Below, piece by piece: positions 9,712 through 18,507 of a stretch of 64,000 nucleotides of DNA. Positions within the stretch are counted from its first letter, which is position 1; every line of letters begins with the position of its first letter. The position numbers and the translations under genes are program-made. The notes beneath the pieces were generated by a model. The model did not search any database, was not told where the DNA came from, and saw only the letters and a program-made list of their open reading frames with translations. This stretch comes from Brucella pituitosa (lineage in GTDB: Bacteria > Pseudomonadota > Alphaproteobacteria > Rhizobiales > Rhizobiaceae), in NCBI RefSeq assembly GCF_003049685.1, contig NZ_PYSY02000001.1, positions 806,001 through 870,000 on the forward strand, given 5' to 3'.

Positions 9712-12363
9712 TCAAGCGAGGGTTCTGTCCACGATGTCGCGAAGATCGGTCGAAAGCTTCGGTGTACCGGCAATACGAGCCAATGCAGCGCGAGCATGTT
9801 CACGACGTGTGTCTTCCAGCGAACGCCAGGAACGCAAAGCGGTGAGAAGACGCGCTGCAAGCTGTGGATTTTCCGGATCGATTGCCAGAATGATATCGGC
9901 GAAGAAAGTGTAAGCCGCGCCATCCTTGCGATTGAACCCCGTCGGGTTGCTGGCTGAGAACGCCCCGATCAGCGCGCGCACGCGGTTCGGATTGTCGAAC
10001 GAAAGCAGCTTGTGCCTGGTGAGCGCGCGGACAGCATCGAGTGCTTTTTCGCCGGGACGTGTTGCTTGCACGATGAACCACTTGTCCATCACCAATCCGT
10101 CGTCACCAAACCGCTTTTCAAATGATGCAAGCGCTCCCTGAGCTTCATGGCTGTCACCGAAGCGATGCACCAATACGCTGAGAGCTGCCGCACGATCAGT
10201 CATGTTATCGCCGTCGGCAAACTGTTGGGCAGCACGGGCAGGGCTGTTTTCATATCGGCTGAGATAGTCGAGCAGCACGTTGCGCAATGCGCGTTTGCCA
10301 GCCGATACAGCATCAGGGGAGAACGTACCTTCTTGCTGCAAGCTTGCATAAAGCGATGCGAAGTCATCCGAATAGGCGGATACGATTGCCGCGATGAGGT
10401 GATCGCGGCTTGCGCAAATTGCATCAGGGTCAACATTGTGACCCATCTCGCGTGCGATATCGCTCTCTGTCGGTAAGGTCAGGCAGAGAGCGCGGAAGGC
10501 CGCGTCAAGCGTTTCATCGGAGGCAACGCGTCCTGCAAGCTCAATGATCCTGTCGTCCGTCTCCGGTTCATACCCACCCCGTACACGCTTGGCACCGTCC
10601 AGCAGGGCTTGCGTGAAAATGCCGGTCAGCGCTTGCCACCGGGCGACGGGATCACTGTCGTTCAATGCCAGGAATATACGGTCTTCTGCATCAAGTGGGG
10701 AGACCAGATTGATTGGCGCGGAGAAGCCGCGCAGCAGTGACGGGACCGGGCGTTCCCTGATGCCATGAAAGACAATGGTTTCCGAGGCCTTATGAAGATG
10801 GATAACGCCATCATGAACATCGCCACCCTCGACTGATGAAGGCTGAATATCTTTGCCATCTGCTCCCAAAAGGCCAAAAGCGATAGGAATATGCATTGGC
10901 TTTTTTGTTGGCTGTCCGGGAGTTGGTGCAAGCGACTGTACAAATTCAACAGTGAACGTCTCTTTTGCCGCATTAAAGTCGAAGCTCGCTTCGACTTTCG
11001 GCGTCCCGGACTGATCGTACCACAATGAGAATTGTGAAAAGTCCTGTCCCGAAACATCGGCGAAGACCTTGATGAAGTCTTCGATAGTTGCCGCTTCACC
11101 GTCATGGCGTTCGAAATAAAGGTCCATGCCTTTGCGGAACAGTTCAGGCCCGATGATGGTGCGGATCATGCGCACTACTTCCGAGCCTTTTTCATAAACG
11201 GTCGCCGTGTAGAAATTGTTGATCTCGCTATATTCGCGAGGGCGTACCGGATGCGAAAGGGGACCGCTATCTTCCGGGAACTGCTGTGCTTTCAGGATCT
11301 TTACTTCGGCGATGCGTTTCACTGGGCGCGAACGCTCATCCGCAGAAAATTCATGATCGCGATAGACCGTCAGACCTTCTTTCAGGCAAAGCTGGAACCA
11401 GTCGCGACAGGTAATGCGATTGCCGGTCCAGTTGTGAAAATACTCGTGTGCAATAACAGCTTCGATGCCTGCATAATCCACATCCGTTGCCGTATCGGAG
11501 TCGGCCAGCACGTATTTGTCATTGAAGACATTGAGGCCCTTGTTTTCCATCGCTCCCATGTTGAAGTCGGAAACCGCAACGATATTGAAGACGTCGAGAT
11601 CATACTCGCGGCCGAATTTTTCCTCGTCCCAACGCATAGAGCGTTTGAGCGCATCCATAGCGTAAAGCGCGCGGTCCTGCTTACCGTGTTCGACATAAAT
11701 GGCGAGATCGACCGGGCGTCCTGATAGTGTGGTGAAATGGTCCTTCACGACATCAAGTGAGCCCGCGACAAGGGCAAACAGATAGGATGGCTTTGGATGC
11801 GGGTCATGCCAGACAGCAAAATGCCGACTAGCATTGTTTGCCACAATACCGTGTTTAACGGGATTGCCATTCGCGAGCAAAATCGGGGCGGCTGCCTTTT
11901 CGGCATCGATGTGTACGGTATAAACGGAAAGCACGTCCGGCCGGTCATAATAATAGGTGATGCGGCGGAAACCTTCTGCTTCACACTGCGTGCAATAGAC
12001 ATCGCTCGATCGATAAAGCCCCGAGAGCTGACGATTTGTCGTCGGATTCACTTCGGTGACGATTTCCAATGTAAAACGATCTGCATCAGGCAGGTCGGTG
12101 ATTTCGAGCCGATCGGGCGTTGCTGAATAGCCGTTGTCGCCAAGTGGCGCTCCATTCAGGCGCAAGCCGATCAATTTTAGCTCATCACCGTCCAGAATAA
12201 GCGGCGTCCCCCTGACAGTATCCGCGCGCCGCTCGATTGTCAGTTGGGCACGAACGATTGTCTTTTCCGGCTCAAGTATGAAGTCGAGTTTCGTTTCTGG
12301 TATGGCGTAAGGGGTCGGGCGATAATCTTCGAGGCGGAATGTCTGGCCAGTTTCAGTACGCAT
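9712..12363 (-). CDS. pepN: Aminopeptidase N (M1 family zinc metallopeptidase)
   Basis: The 883-residue product has the normal length of bacterial PepN. The zinc signature HEYFHNW is followed 18 residues later by the third ligand in LKEGLTVYRD. The exopeptidase motif GAMEN appears upstream. The C-terminal DUF3458-type helical region completes the fold. The enzyme removes N-terminal residues from peptides in the cytosol. The gene is monocistronic in appearance, with its 5' side facing a region crowded by palindromic repeats. Its TGA stop lies within the palindrome TGATTCGCGAATCA at 9701-9714. Confidence 0.95.
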   Translation of the reverse strand: MRTETGQTFRLEDYRPTPYAIPETKLDFILEPEKTIVRAQLTIERRADTVRGTPLILDGDELKLIGLRLNGAPLGDNGYSATPDRLEITDLPDADRFTLEIVTEVNPTTNRQLSGLYRSSDVYCTQCEAEGFRRITYYYDRPDVLSVYTVHIDAEKAAAPILLANGNPVKHGIVANNASRHFAVWHDPHPKPSYLFALVAGSLDVVKDHFTTLSGRPVDLAIYVEHGKQDRALYAMDALKRSMRWDEEKFGREYDLDVFNIVAVSDFNMGAMENKGLNVFNDKYVLADSDTATDVDYAGIEAVIAHEYFHNWTGNRITCRDWFQLCLKEGLTVYRDHEFSADERSRPVKRIAEVKILKAQQFPEDSGPLSHPVRPREYSEINNFYTATVYEKGSEVVRMIRTIIGPELFRKGMDLYFERHDGEAATIEDFIKVFADVSGQDFSQFSLWYDQSGTPKVEASFDFNAAKETFTVEFVQSLAPTPGQPTKKPMHIPIAFGLLGADGKDIQPSSVEGGDVHDGVIHLHKASETIVFHGIRERPVPSLLRGFSAPINLVSPLDAEDRIFLALNDSDPVARWQALTGIFTQALLDGAKRVRGGYEPETDDRIIELAGRVASDETLDAAFRALCLTLPTESDIAREMGHNVDPDAICASRDHLIAAIVSAYSDDFASLYASLQQEGTFSPDAVSAGKRALRNVLLDYLSRYENSPARAAQQFADGDNMTDRAAALSVLVHRFGDSHEAQGALASFEKRFGDDGLVMDKWFIVQATRPGEKALDAVRALTRHKLLSFDNPNRVRALIGAFSASNPTGFNRKDGAAYTFFADIILAIDPENPQLAARLLTALRSWRSLEDTRREHARAALARIAGTPKLSTDLRDIVDRTLA

Positions 12364-12378
12364 TGCGAAACTCTTCTG

Positions 12379-12480
12379 TGGAGCGCAGCCCGAAAGTGTG
12401 AAACCGCTTTCGGATAAGACACGCGTTAAAATAAACGATGAGAGCGTCGATTTGATTTAATCAAATCGAAAGGCGCTCCA
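12379..12480 (+). repeat. Bru-RS-like ~102-bp palindromic repeat, copy 1
   Basis: The element begins TGGAGCGCAGCC and ends GGCGCTCCA. The core AAGTGTGAAACCGCTTTCGG resembles copies at 25346 and 63428. The right arm has the inner palindrome GATTTGATTTAATCAAATC. It is somewhat diverged from the other two. Confidence 0.7.
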
Positions 12481-12494
12481 AGCGCTTCGATGCA

Positions 12495-12657
12495 AGTGGA
12501 TTGAATTTGACGTTTGGATCACGATCAACATCCACGCTCTTTCAAACGTCAAATTCGAAAAATCCACTAGATTCATATGCTTACTAGTTGTTTTTGAATT
12601 CCGAAATTTGTTTAACGTCTGTATCGAGGGATGCAAATTTCGGAATCAAACCACTAG
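12495..12657 (+). repeat. Composite two-module palindromic element, copy 1
   Basis: Module one has inverted arms AGTGGATTGAATTTGACG... (12495-12516) and the matching arm ending in ATCCACTAG (to 12570). A 13-bp spacer (12571-12583) follows. Module two (about 12584-12657) has arms GAATTCCGAAATTTG and CAAATTTCGGAATC, ending in CCACTAG. The same two modules, in the opposite order and orientation, occur at 61143-61309. Confidence 0.75.
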
Positions 12658-12823
12658 AGTCGTATCCGGCTTTTTAGCAAACGACAAGAAAAGCGAAGTT
12701 GTTCAATATTTTTTGCGTGCTGATCTTTGCTTGGCTGGCACTTTATTGCGAACAGGCCTATGGATAGCGCAATAACTGTAATTTCCCGCCTTGCCCCATA
12801 TCTCCCGTTTAAGGAATTGCGTT

Positions 12824-13813
12824 GTGAAGTCCCTTCCGGACGCGGTCTCCGCAAATGCTCAGGTCAGCGAAACCATCGAGCCTGATCTGCTTCAGAATAA
12901 CCCAATGTTGGGGATCAGCCTTAAAGTCGCTTCGGTTGCTGTTTTTGTGGGAATGTCGACCTTGCTCAAGGCTGCCGAGGGCATTCCGCTTGGTCAGTTG
13001 ATCTTCTTCCGCTCATTCTTCGCAGTGCTTGCGATCCTTGTTTACTTTGCGTTGCGCGGGCAACTCTCTGGCATTCTTCAAACGCACCACGGATTCAGCC
13101 ATTTCTGGCGCGGAATGGTTGGTGTAGGCGCTATGTCGTTGAGTTTTTATGCGTTGACCAAGCTGCCTTTGCCTGAAGCAATCGCGATCAATTACGCGTC
13201 GCCTCTTATTGCTGTGGTGCTGGGCGCTCTTATCCTGCATGAAGTCGTCAGGCTTTATCGCTGGAGCGCGGTGATTATCGGCCTTTTTGGGGTCATGATT
13301 ATTATCTGGCCACGCATGACATTATTTGCCGAAGGCAATGTCGGGCGCAATGAAGCCATGGGAGCGCTCGCAGCCCTCGGCGGGGCGGTCATGGCTGCCT
13401 TTGCGATGATGCTGGTTCGTCGTCTCGTGCAGACGGAGCGCACATCGACAATCGTTATTTATTTCTCGATTTCCGCCAGTATCATTGCGCTGTTCAGCAT
13501 CCCGTTTGGCTGGGTCATGCCAACCTTGCCACAGCTCGCAATGCTGATCGGTGCAGGTATCGCTGGCGGTATCGCTCAAATCCTGCTTACTGAATGCTAT
13601 CGGCACGCGCCGATGAGCACGATTGCGCCATTTGAATACACGTCAATGCTGCTGGGTCTGGGGATCGGTTTCCTGTTTTTTGGTGATATTCCGACCTTTG
13701 AAATGCTTTTAGGCAGTGCAATCGTGATGGCAGCTGGCGGCTATATCATCTATCGCGAGCATCAGCTGGCGATCGAACCGCACAAGGCGAATACACCTCA
13801 ACAGGCGCAGTAA
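12824..13813 (+). CDS. DMT-family (EamA) transporter
   Basis: The frame is open from a TTG at 12791, but the GTG at 12824 has AAGGA 8 bp upstream and is the better start, giving 329 residues. About ten hydrophobic helices form two EamA halves. The family exports amino acids, metabolites or purines; the substrate is not readable here. The stop lies 3 bp from the stop of the convergent MFS gene. Confidence 0.85.
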   Translation: MKSLPDAVSANAQVSETIEPDLLQNNPMLGISLKVASVAVFVGMSTLLKAAEGIPLGQLIFFRSFFAVLAILVYFALRGQLSGILQTHHGFSHFWRGMVGVGAMSLSFYALTKLPLPEAIAINYASPLIAVVLGALILHEVVRLYRWSAVIIGLFGVMIIIWPRMTLFAEGNVGRNEAMGALAALGGAVMAAFAMMLVRRLVQTERTSTIVIYFSISASIIALFSIPFGWVMPTLPQLAMLIGAGIAGGIAQILLTECYRHAPMSTIAPFEYTSMLLGLGIGFLFFGDIPTFEMLLGSAIVMAAGGYIIYREHQLAIEPHKANTPQQAQ

Positions 13814-13816
13814 AAC

Positions 13817-15070
13817 CTATGCTTGACCCGGCGTTCCTTCGGCGCGCGGGTCGAGCTGCATCGTTTCCGGTGTTGACTGACCATCGGGTGTATGGAACTT
13901 GAACTCCGTCTTCTGGTCGCTGATTGCGGGCCGCTCGAACCGGCGTATGCGCCAGAAAGCGTGTAATCCATAGACGGCGTAAGCAACAGCCATGGTCACG
14001 AAGAAGCCGGATGCACCAATCAGATCCATCATCGGGCCGGAAATCGCTGGTCCAACTACGCTGCCGCAGCCATAAATAATCAATAACCCGCCTGAGATTT
14101 TCACGAATTCGCTGGCATCGGCATAGTCATTGGCGTGCGCCACATTGAGACTATAGATCGGGTAGAGCACCGAGCCGAACAGAAACATCATCATGTAAAG
14201 TGCATAAGGTGACGTCGGGTGAGCAATCAGCATAACGGCGGAAAGCAGAAAGCCAATTATACCTGCAATGACCATCACAATGCGACGGTCCACCAGGTCC
14301 GATGCACGGCCGAGCGGATATTGAAAGATAGCGCCGCCGATCATGGCGCAGGCAAGCATGGTCGCAATGCCAAAGGTCGATAGCCCATTCATTTCGCCAT
14401 AGATTGCGGCAAGGAAGCTCCATGTACCGGCGACGATGCCCGCAATGAACGAACCGACGGCTGCAGCCGGAGAGCGTCTATAGAGACCTTTCAGATCCAG
14501 CGAAGCCTGTGTCAGCGGGTTGGGCGATTGTGCGCTTGAAAGTGTGGTCGGAAGCAGGGCGCTGGCATAGATTATGGCGCAGACGATGAAGAGCGTGACG
14601 GTTGTCGCATCGCCAAACGGCAGGATATATTGCCCGCACATCAGGCCAAGCATCGTGATGATCATATAGATCGAGAAAATCTTGCCGCGCGTTTCATTTG
14701 TGACGCGCTCATTCAGCCAGCTTTCGATAATCATATAGGAGCCGGCAAGCGAGAAGCCTGCAATACCGCGAAAGATCATCCAGGCATATGGGCTTATGAT
14801 CAGTGAATGCAGGAGCAGTGCAATGGAGAGCAGTGTCAGCAAGGCTGAAAACACGCGCACATGCCCGACGCGCCGCACCAGATGCGGGATCAGGATGCAG
14901 CCCAATGTGAAGGCGAGTGAATAGGACGTTCCCATCCAGCCTATGGTCGTGGTTGACCAGCCTTCGATCCCGCCGCGGATAGGCAGAAGAATACCTGCAA
15001 GCCCACCTGCAAGCAGCATGAGAAACGTGCTTGCCAGCAAGGCAGCTATGGGCAGGAGCTGTCCAGCCAT
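13817..15070 (-). CDS. MFS transporter
   Basis: The product has 417 residues and about twelve hydrophobic helices. The frame extends to a GTG at 15082, but the ATG at 15070 has GGAG six bases upstream and is chosen. The sequence GRASDLVDRR in the central loop is an MFS motif A-type signature. The pattern resembles YcaD/UMF-like sugar or drug transporters, but the substrate is unknown. The C-terminal tail (about 385-417) is hydrophilic. Confidence 0.85.
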   Translation of the reverse strand: MAGQLLPIAALLASTFLMLLAGGLAGILLPIRGGIEGWSTTTIGWMGTSYSLAFTLGCILIPHLVRRVGHVRVFSALLTLLSIALLLHSLIISPYAWMIFRGIAGFSLAGSYMIIESWLNERVTNETRGKIFSIYMIITMLGLMCGQYILPFGDATTVTLFIVCAIIYASALLPTTLSSAQSPNPLTQASLDLKGLYRRSPAAAVGSFIAGIVAGTWSFLAAIYGEMNGLSTFGIATMLACAMIGGAIFQYPLGRASDLVDRRIVMVIAGIIGFLLSAVMLIAHPTSPYALYMMMFLFGSVLYPIYSLNVAHANDYADASEFVKISGGLLIIYGCGSVVGPAISGPMMDLIGASGFFVTMAVAYAVYGLHAFWRIRRFERPAISDQKTEFKFHTPDGQSTPETMQLDPRAEGTPGQA

Positions 15071-15219
15071 GAGAAACTCCACGAAGGGCTTTATTGTCCA
15101 CGAGGACTATATTTAAAGAATACCTGTTACCGTCAGGCGTCGTTCAAAATGCGAACTACTGCATGTTTGCGGCATGTTGGTGACAGTCCCGCTGGCGATG
15201 CCACTGAAATGGTGGAATA

Positions 15220-16086
15220 TCAATCGCCTAATTCGGAGAGCTTCATTTTAACTGCGAGAAAATCACGCCAGGCAAAGCGCTTTTGTGCGGGCGTGCGCAG
15301 CAGATAAGCCGGATGCAATGTCGGCATAACAGGAATTTCAATGCCCGAAGGCGTGCGATGCACTTTCCAGTTGCCGCGCAGGCGCAGGATACCTTCAGTT
15401 GCCCCCGTCAGCGCTTTACCGGCCGGACCGCCCAGCGCGACGAGTATTTTGGGTGCTACAAGTTCAATCTGGCGTTCAATAAATGGACGGCACAGTTCGG
15501 TCTCGACCGGTGTAGGAGTCCGATTACCCGGCGGACGCCATGGAATTGTGTTGGCGATATAGACGTTCTCGCGCTTGAGGCCGATGGCCTCGATCATCCG
15601 ATTGAGAAGCTGCCCGGATTTGCCGACGAATGGCAGCCCTTCTATGTCCTCATCACGCCCCGGAGCTTCGCCGATGAACATGATGTCGGATGATGGGTCT
15701 CCGTCAGCGAAGCAAAGGTTCTTCGCTGTAAATTTCAGATTGCAGCCGTCGAAGGCCGCAAGCTTTTCGCGCAGTTCTTCCAGCGTGGAAGCCTGTGCCG
15801 CTGCTTCACGGGCGAGAGCAATTTGCGCGCCGTCCGGAACATCGGTTGCAGCCTGCACAGGGCGGCTTGTGGGCGAGGGGACTGCTGCTTGACGCGGCTG
15901 TTGTGGACGCGTGTGGTCTGCTGGCGTGGCAAGTCTGTTTTCTTGCGCTGGTGCCGGTCGCGCCGACTGGCGTTGCGGTTCCGCAAAGCGATCGATGGGT
16001 GTATCGGAAAGCGGCATATCAACGCCCGCTTCCGCATAAAAGCGGAGCAGACCTTCCATATCCAGTGTTTCCCGGTCATCAATCAT
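15220..16086 (-). CDS. Uracil-DNA glycosylase, family 4-like
   Basis: The 288-residue protein has a disordered Pro/Gln/Ala-rich N-terminus (about 30-90) followed by a UDG fold. Motif 1 GEAPGRDED (139-147), the RPPGNRTPTP loop (184-193) and the motif 2-like region LHPAYLLR (257-264) are visible. Such enzymes excise uracil from DNA to start base-excision repair. Canonical family-4 enzymes bind a 4Fe-4S cluster with four cysteines. Here only C115, C125 and C199 are candidates, and the usual cysteine before RPPGNR is Trp183. Cluster binding is therefore uncertain. It stands alone between a transporter and the ETF-QO gene. Confidence 0.85.
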   Translation of the reverse strand: MIDDRETLDMEGLLRFYAEAGVDMPLSDTPIDRFAEPQRQSARPAPAQENRLATPADHTRPQQPRQAAVPSPTSRPVQAATDVPDGAQIALAREAAAQASTLEELREKLAAFDGCNLKFTAKNLCFADGDPSSDIMFIGEAPGRDEDIEGLPFVGKSGQLLNRMIEAIGLKRENVYIANTIPWRPPGNRTPTPVETELCRPFIERQIELVAPKILVALGGPAGKALTGATEGILRLRGNWKVHRTPSGIEIPVMPTLHPAYLLRTPAQKRFAWRDFLAVKMKLSELGD

Positions 16087-16620
16087 GTTTTTACCTCACA
16101 GATTGAGGTGGCGAATTTTGACGTCGATTGCAAGAGCGCAGCGCATAATTCCGGTTCATAGAGTGATTAAAGCATGTCTCCCAAAAGTGGGGGCGGCCTC
16201 CTCTGGGAGATTAGTCCACTGGGTTGAGTTCGAAACCCACCAAGATGAGATGTAGGTATGCGTGGAATTTAATCTATGCGCTTTCCAAATGCGGGAGCCG
16301 ATTTATCTGATGAAAAGATCCCGCGTTGCGTCACAATAGCCTATAACTGACCACATGACCGTTTAGAAATTGACGTTTACGTTAAGGTAAATATTATAGC
16401 GATGCATTTCGCAACGGTTTTGGACAATTGGACGCATATGCGACAGTCTTTAACTCTGCGAGAGGGTAAAGCCACCAGGACGCATAGCGTTCTAAAGGGG
16501 AAACAAGGCCTGTCCGGATATGGTTTATCCCCATTCGCGATAGGTTCATGAGCAAAAACAATTGGATGCATTACTCGCGCTGAAATAGTGAGGGAAAATG
16601 TAAACCCGACGGAGGCACAA
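16087..16620. other. Intergenic region upstream of the ETF-QO gene
   Basis: No credible gene is seen in this 534-bp stretch. It contains a 7-bp inverted repeat TCTCCCA/TGGGAGA (16177-16210) in a repeat-like sequence. It also contains a promoter-like region at 16370-16397 with a LiuR-like box. The rest is featureless. Confidence 0.5.
16370..16397 (+). promoter_or_regulatory. Candidate promoter with LiuR-like operator
   Basis: TTGACG (16370-16375) and TATTAT (16392-16397) are spaced 16 bp apart like -35 and -10 boxes. The sequence TTGACGTTTACGTTAA (16370-16385) overlaps them and resembles the operator described for the MerR-family branched-chain amino-acid regulator LiuR. ETF-QO is a plausible member of such a regulon. 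No liuR gene is in the window, so this is an inference. Confidence 0.4.
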
Positions 16621-18327
16621 ATGTCCGAAGCCCCAGCAATCGTGAGCCAGGAGCTTCCCGAGCGCGAGAGCATGGAATTTGATATTGTGATTGTTGGCGC
16701 AGGCCCTGCCGGTCTTGCTGCGGCCATCCGTTTCAAACAAATCAATCCTGAGCTTTCAGTCGTCGTTCTTGAAAAGGGCGGGGAAGTTGGCGCGCATATC
16801 CTGTCGGGCGCCGTCGTTGATCCAAGTGGTATCGATCAGCTTCTGCCAGGCTGGCGTGAGGAAGAGGGGCATCCGTTCAAGACCCCTGTGACCGCCGACC
16901 ATTTCCTGCTGCTTGGTCCTGCAGGCTCGGTGCGGTTGCCGAATTTCGCCATGCCACCGCTGATGAACAATCATGGCAATTACATCGTGTCGCTCGGCAA
17001 TGTCTGCCGCTGGCTTGGCACTAAGGCTGAAGAGCTTGGTGTTGAAATCTATCCGGGCTTTGCTGCCACGGAAGTGCTTTATAATGATGAAGGCGCTGTA
17101 ATCGGTGTTGCAACTGGCGACATGGGCGTCGAGCGTGATGGCTCGCACGGTCCAAACTACACACGTGGTATGGCGCTGCTCGGCAAATATGTTCTGATCG
17201 GTGAAGGTGCACGCGGCTCGCTGGCAAAGGAACTGATCGCGAAGTTCAAGCTTGATGAAGGTCGTGAACCAGCCAAGTTCGGTATCGGCCTCAAGGAACT
17301 CTGGCAGGTAGATCCATCCAAGCATAAGCCGGGTCTGGTGCAGCATTCGTTTGGCTGGCCGCTCGATATGAAGACGGGTGGCGGCTCGTTCCTCTATCAT
17401 CTTGAAGACAATATGGTAGCGGTCGGCTTCGTGCTGCATCTCAACTACAAGAACCCGTATCTGTCGCCGTTTGAAGAATTCCAGCGCTTCAAGACGCATC
17501 CGGCGATCCGCGATACATTCGAGGGTGGCAAACGCCTTTCTTATGGCGCGCGCGCGATTACCGAAGGTGGCTTCCAGTCAGTGCCAAAACTGTCCTTCCC
17601 GGGTGGTGCGCTGATCGGCTGTTCGGCTGGCTTCGTCAACGTTCCCCGCATCAAGGGCAGTCATAACGCAGTTCTGTCGGGCATTCTCGCTGCCGACAAG
17701 ATTGCGGAAGCTTTGGCCGCTGGTCGTGCCAATGATGAGCCGATTGAAATCGAAAACAGCTGGCGTAACAGCGCCATCGGCAAGGATCTCAAGAAGGTCC
17801 GCAATGTGAAGCCGCTTTGGTCGAAGTTCGGCACGGTTGTTGGTGTTGCTCTCGGTGGCCTTGATATGTGGACCAATCAGCTGTTTGGTTTCTCATTTTT
17901 CGGCACGCTGAAGCATGGCAAGAACGATGCGCAAAGCCTTGAGCCAGCAGCAAAGCACAAGAAGATCGATTATCCGAAGCCGGATGGTGTGCTGACCTTT
18001 GATCGTCTTTCGTCAGTGTTTCTTTCGAACACCAACCATGACGAAAACGAGCCTGTGCATCTGCAGGTCGCTGATATGAAGCTGCAGCAGACATCAGAAC
18101 ATGATGTCTTTGCAGGTCCATCGACGCGTTACTGCCCGGCGGGCGTTTATGAATGGGTGGATGCCGACGGCAATTCCGCGGCTGATCCGCAGGCAAAGGA
18201 TGTTCGCTTTGTGATCAACGCGCAGAACTGCGTGCATTGCAAAACTTGCGATATCAAGGACCCGAACCAGAACATCAACTGGGTTCCGCCACAAGGCGGC
18301 GAAGGACCGGTTTACGTGAACATGTAA
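16621..18327 (+). CDS. Electron transfer flavoprotein-ubiquinone oxidoreductase (ETF-QO)
   Basis: The enzyme passes electrons from ETF, reduced by acyl-CoA and amino-acid dehydrogenases, to ubiquinone at the membrane. The 568-residue protein has an N-terminal FAD-binding motif (IVIVGAGPAGLAAA), the ETF-QO FAD domain, and a C-terminal 4Fe-4S motif NCVHCKTCDIKDP near residue 540. The frame extends to a GTG at 16588, but the ATG at 16621 has GGAGG 6 bp upstream. The last codons are duplicated downstream (18424-18466). No etfAB genes are adjacent. Confidence 0.95.
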   Translation: MSEAPAIVSQELPERESMEFDIVIVGAGPAGLAAAIRFKQINPELSVVVLEKGGEVGAHILSGAVVDPSGIDQLLPGWREEEGHPFKTPVTADHFLLLGPAGSVRLPNFAMPPLMNNHGNYIVSLGNVCRWLGTKAEELGVEIYPGFAATEVLYNDEGAVIGVATGDMGVERDGSHGPNYTRGMALLGKYVLIGEGARGSLAKELIAKFKLDEGREPAKFGIGLKELWQVDPSKHKPGLVQHSFGWPLDMKTGGGSFLYHLEDNMVAVGFVLHLNYKNPYLSPFEEFQRFKTHPAIRDTFEGGKRLSYGARAITEGGFQSVPKLSFPGGALIGCSAGFVNVPRIKGSHNAVLSGILAADKIAEALAAGRANDEPIEIENSWRNSAIGKDLKKVRNVKPLWSKFGTVVGVALGGLDMWTNQLFGFSFFGTLKHGKNDAQSLEPAAKHKKIDYPKPDGVLTFDRLSSVFLSNTNHDENEPVHLQVADMKLQQTSEHDVFAGPSTRYCPAGVYEWVDADGNSAADPQAKDVRFVINAQNCVHCKTCDIKDPNQNINWVPPQGGEGPVYVNM

Positions 18328-18361
18328 TGTTTGCGGGAACTGTGTCCGTCTCGACCGCCGT

Positions 18362-18413
18362 CAGAGTATTTCCAGCAAAAGTGCGTAGCGGTTTTGCGTC
18401 CGGATAATGCGTA
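18362..18413 (+). repeat. Short Bru-RS-like repeat (half element)
   Basis: TTTCCAGCAAAAGTGCGTAGCG followed by GTTTTGCGTCCGGATAATGCG matches the left half of the elements at 26292 and, inverted, 60463. It sits exactly between the two copies of the ETF-QO gene end. Confidence 0.6.
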
Positions 18414-18423
18414 TGAGGAATGT

Positions 18424-18466
18424 CGGCGAAGGACCGGTTTACGTGAACATGTAATGTTTACGGGAA
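18424..18466 (+). repeat. Duplicate of the ETF-QO gene end
   Basis: These 43 bp repeat 18297-18339 with a single mismatch (TTTGCGGG versus TTTACGGG). The copy includes the codons for the C-terminal EGPVYVNM and the stop. It lies 127 bp downstream of the original. Confidence 0.85.
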
Positions 18467-18477
18467 AGCAGAATTGA

Positions 18478-18507
18478 AAAAGGCGGTTTAAAACCGCCTT
18501 TTTTTAT
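18478..18507 (+). terminator. Rho-independent terminator after ETF-QO
   Basis: AAAGGCGGTTT pairs with AAACCGCCTTT and is followed by a T run (to about 18506). The minus-strand EEP gene ends immediately next to it, so it may act on both strands. Confidence 0.85.

Larger units (their letters stand above)
12364..12823. other. Divergent intergenic region packed with two palindromic repeat types
   Basis: Between pepN and the DMT transporter, both transcribed outward, lie a ~102-bp Bru-RS-like element (12379-12480) and a two-module composite palindrome (12495-12657). The remaining ~165 bp before the transporter presumably carry its promoter. I see no gene. Confidence 0.55.

Noticed and set aside
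11104..11724. 206-codon plus-strand frame inside pepN
   Set aside because: It lies antisense to the pepN catalytic region containing HEYFHNW; no ribosome site or domain supports it.
12379..12657. CRISPR array
   Set aside because: The repeats are palindromic pairs without regular spacing or unique spacers; no cas gene is in the window.
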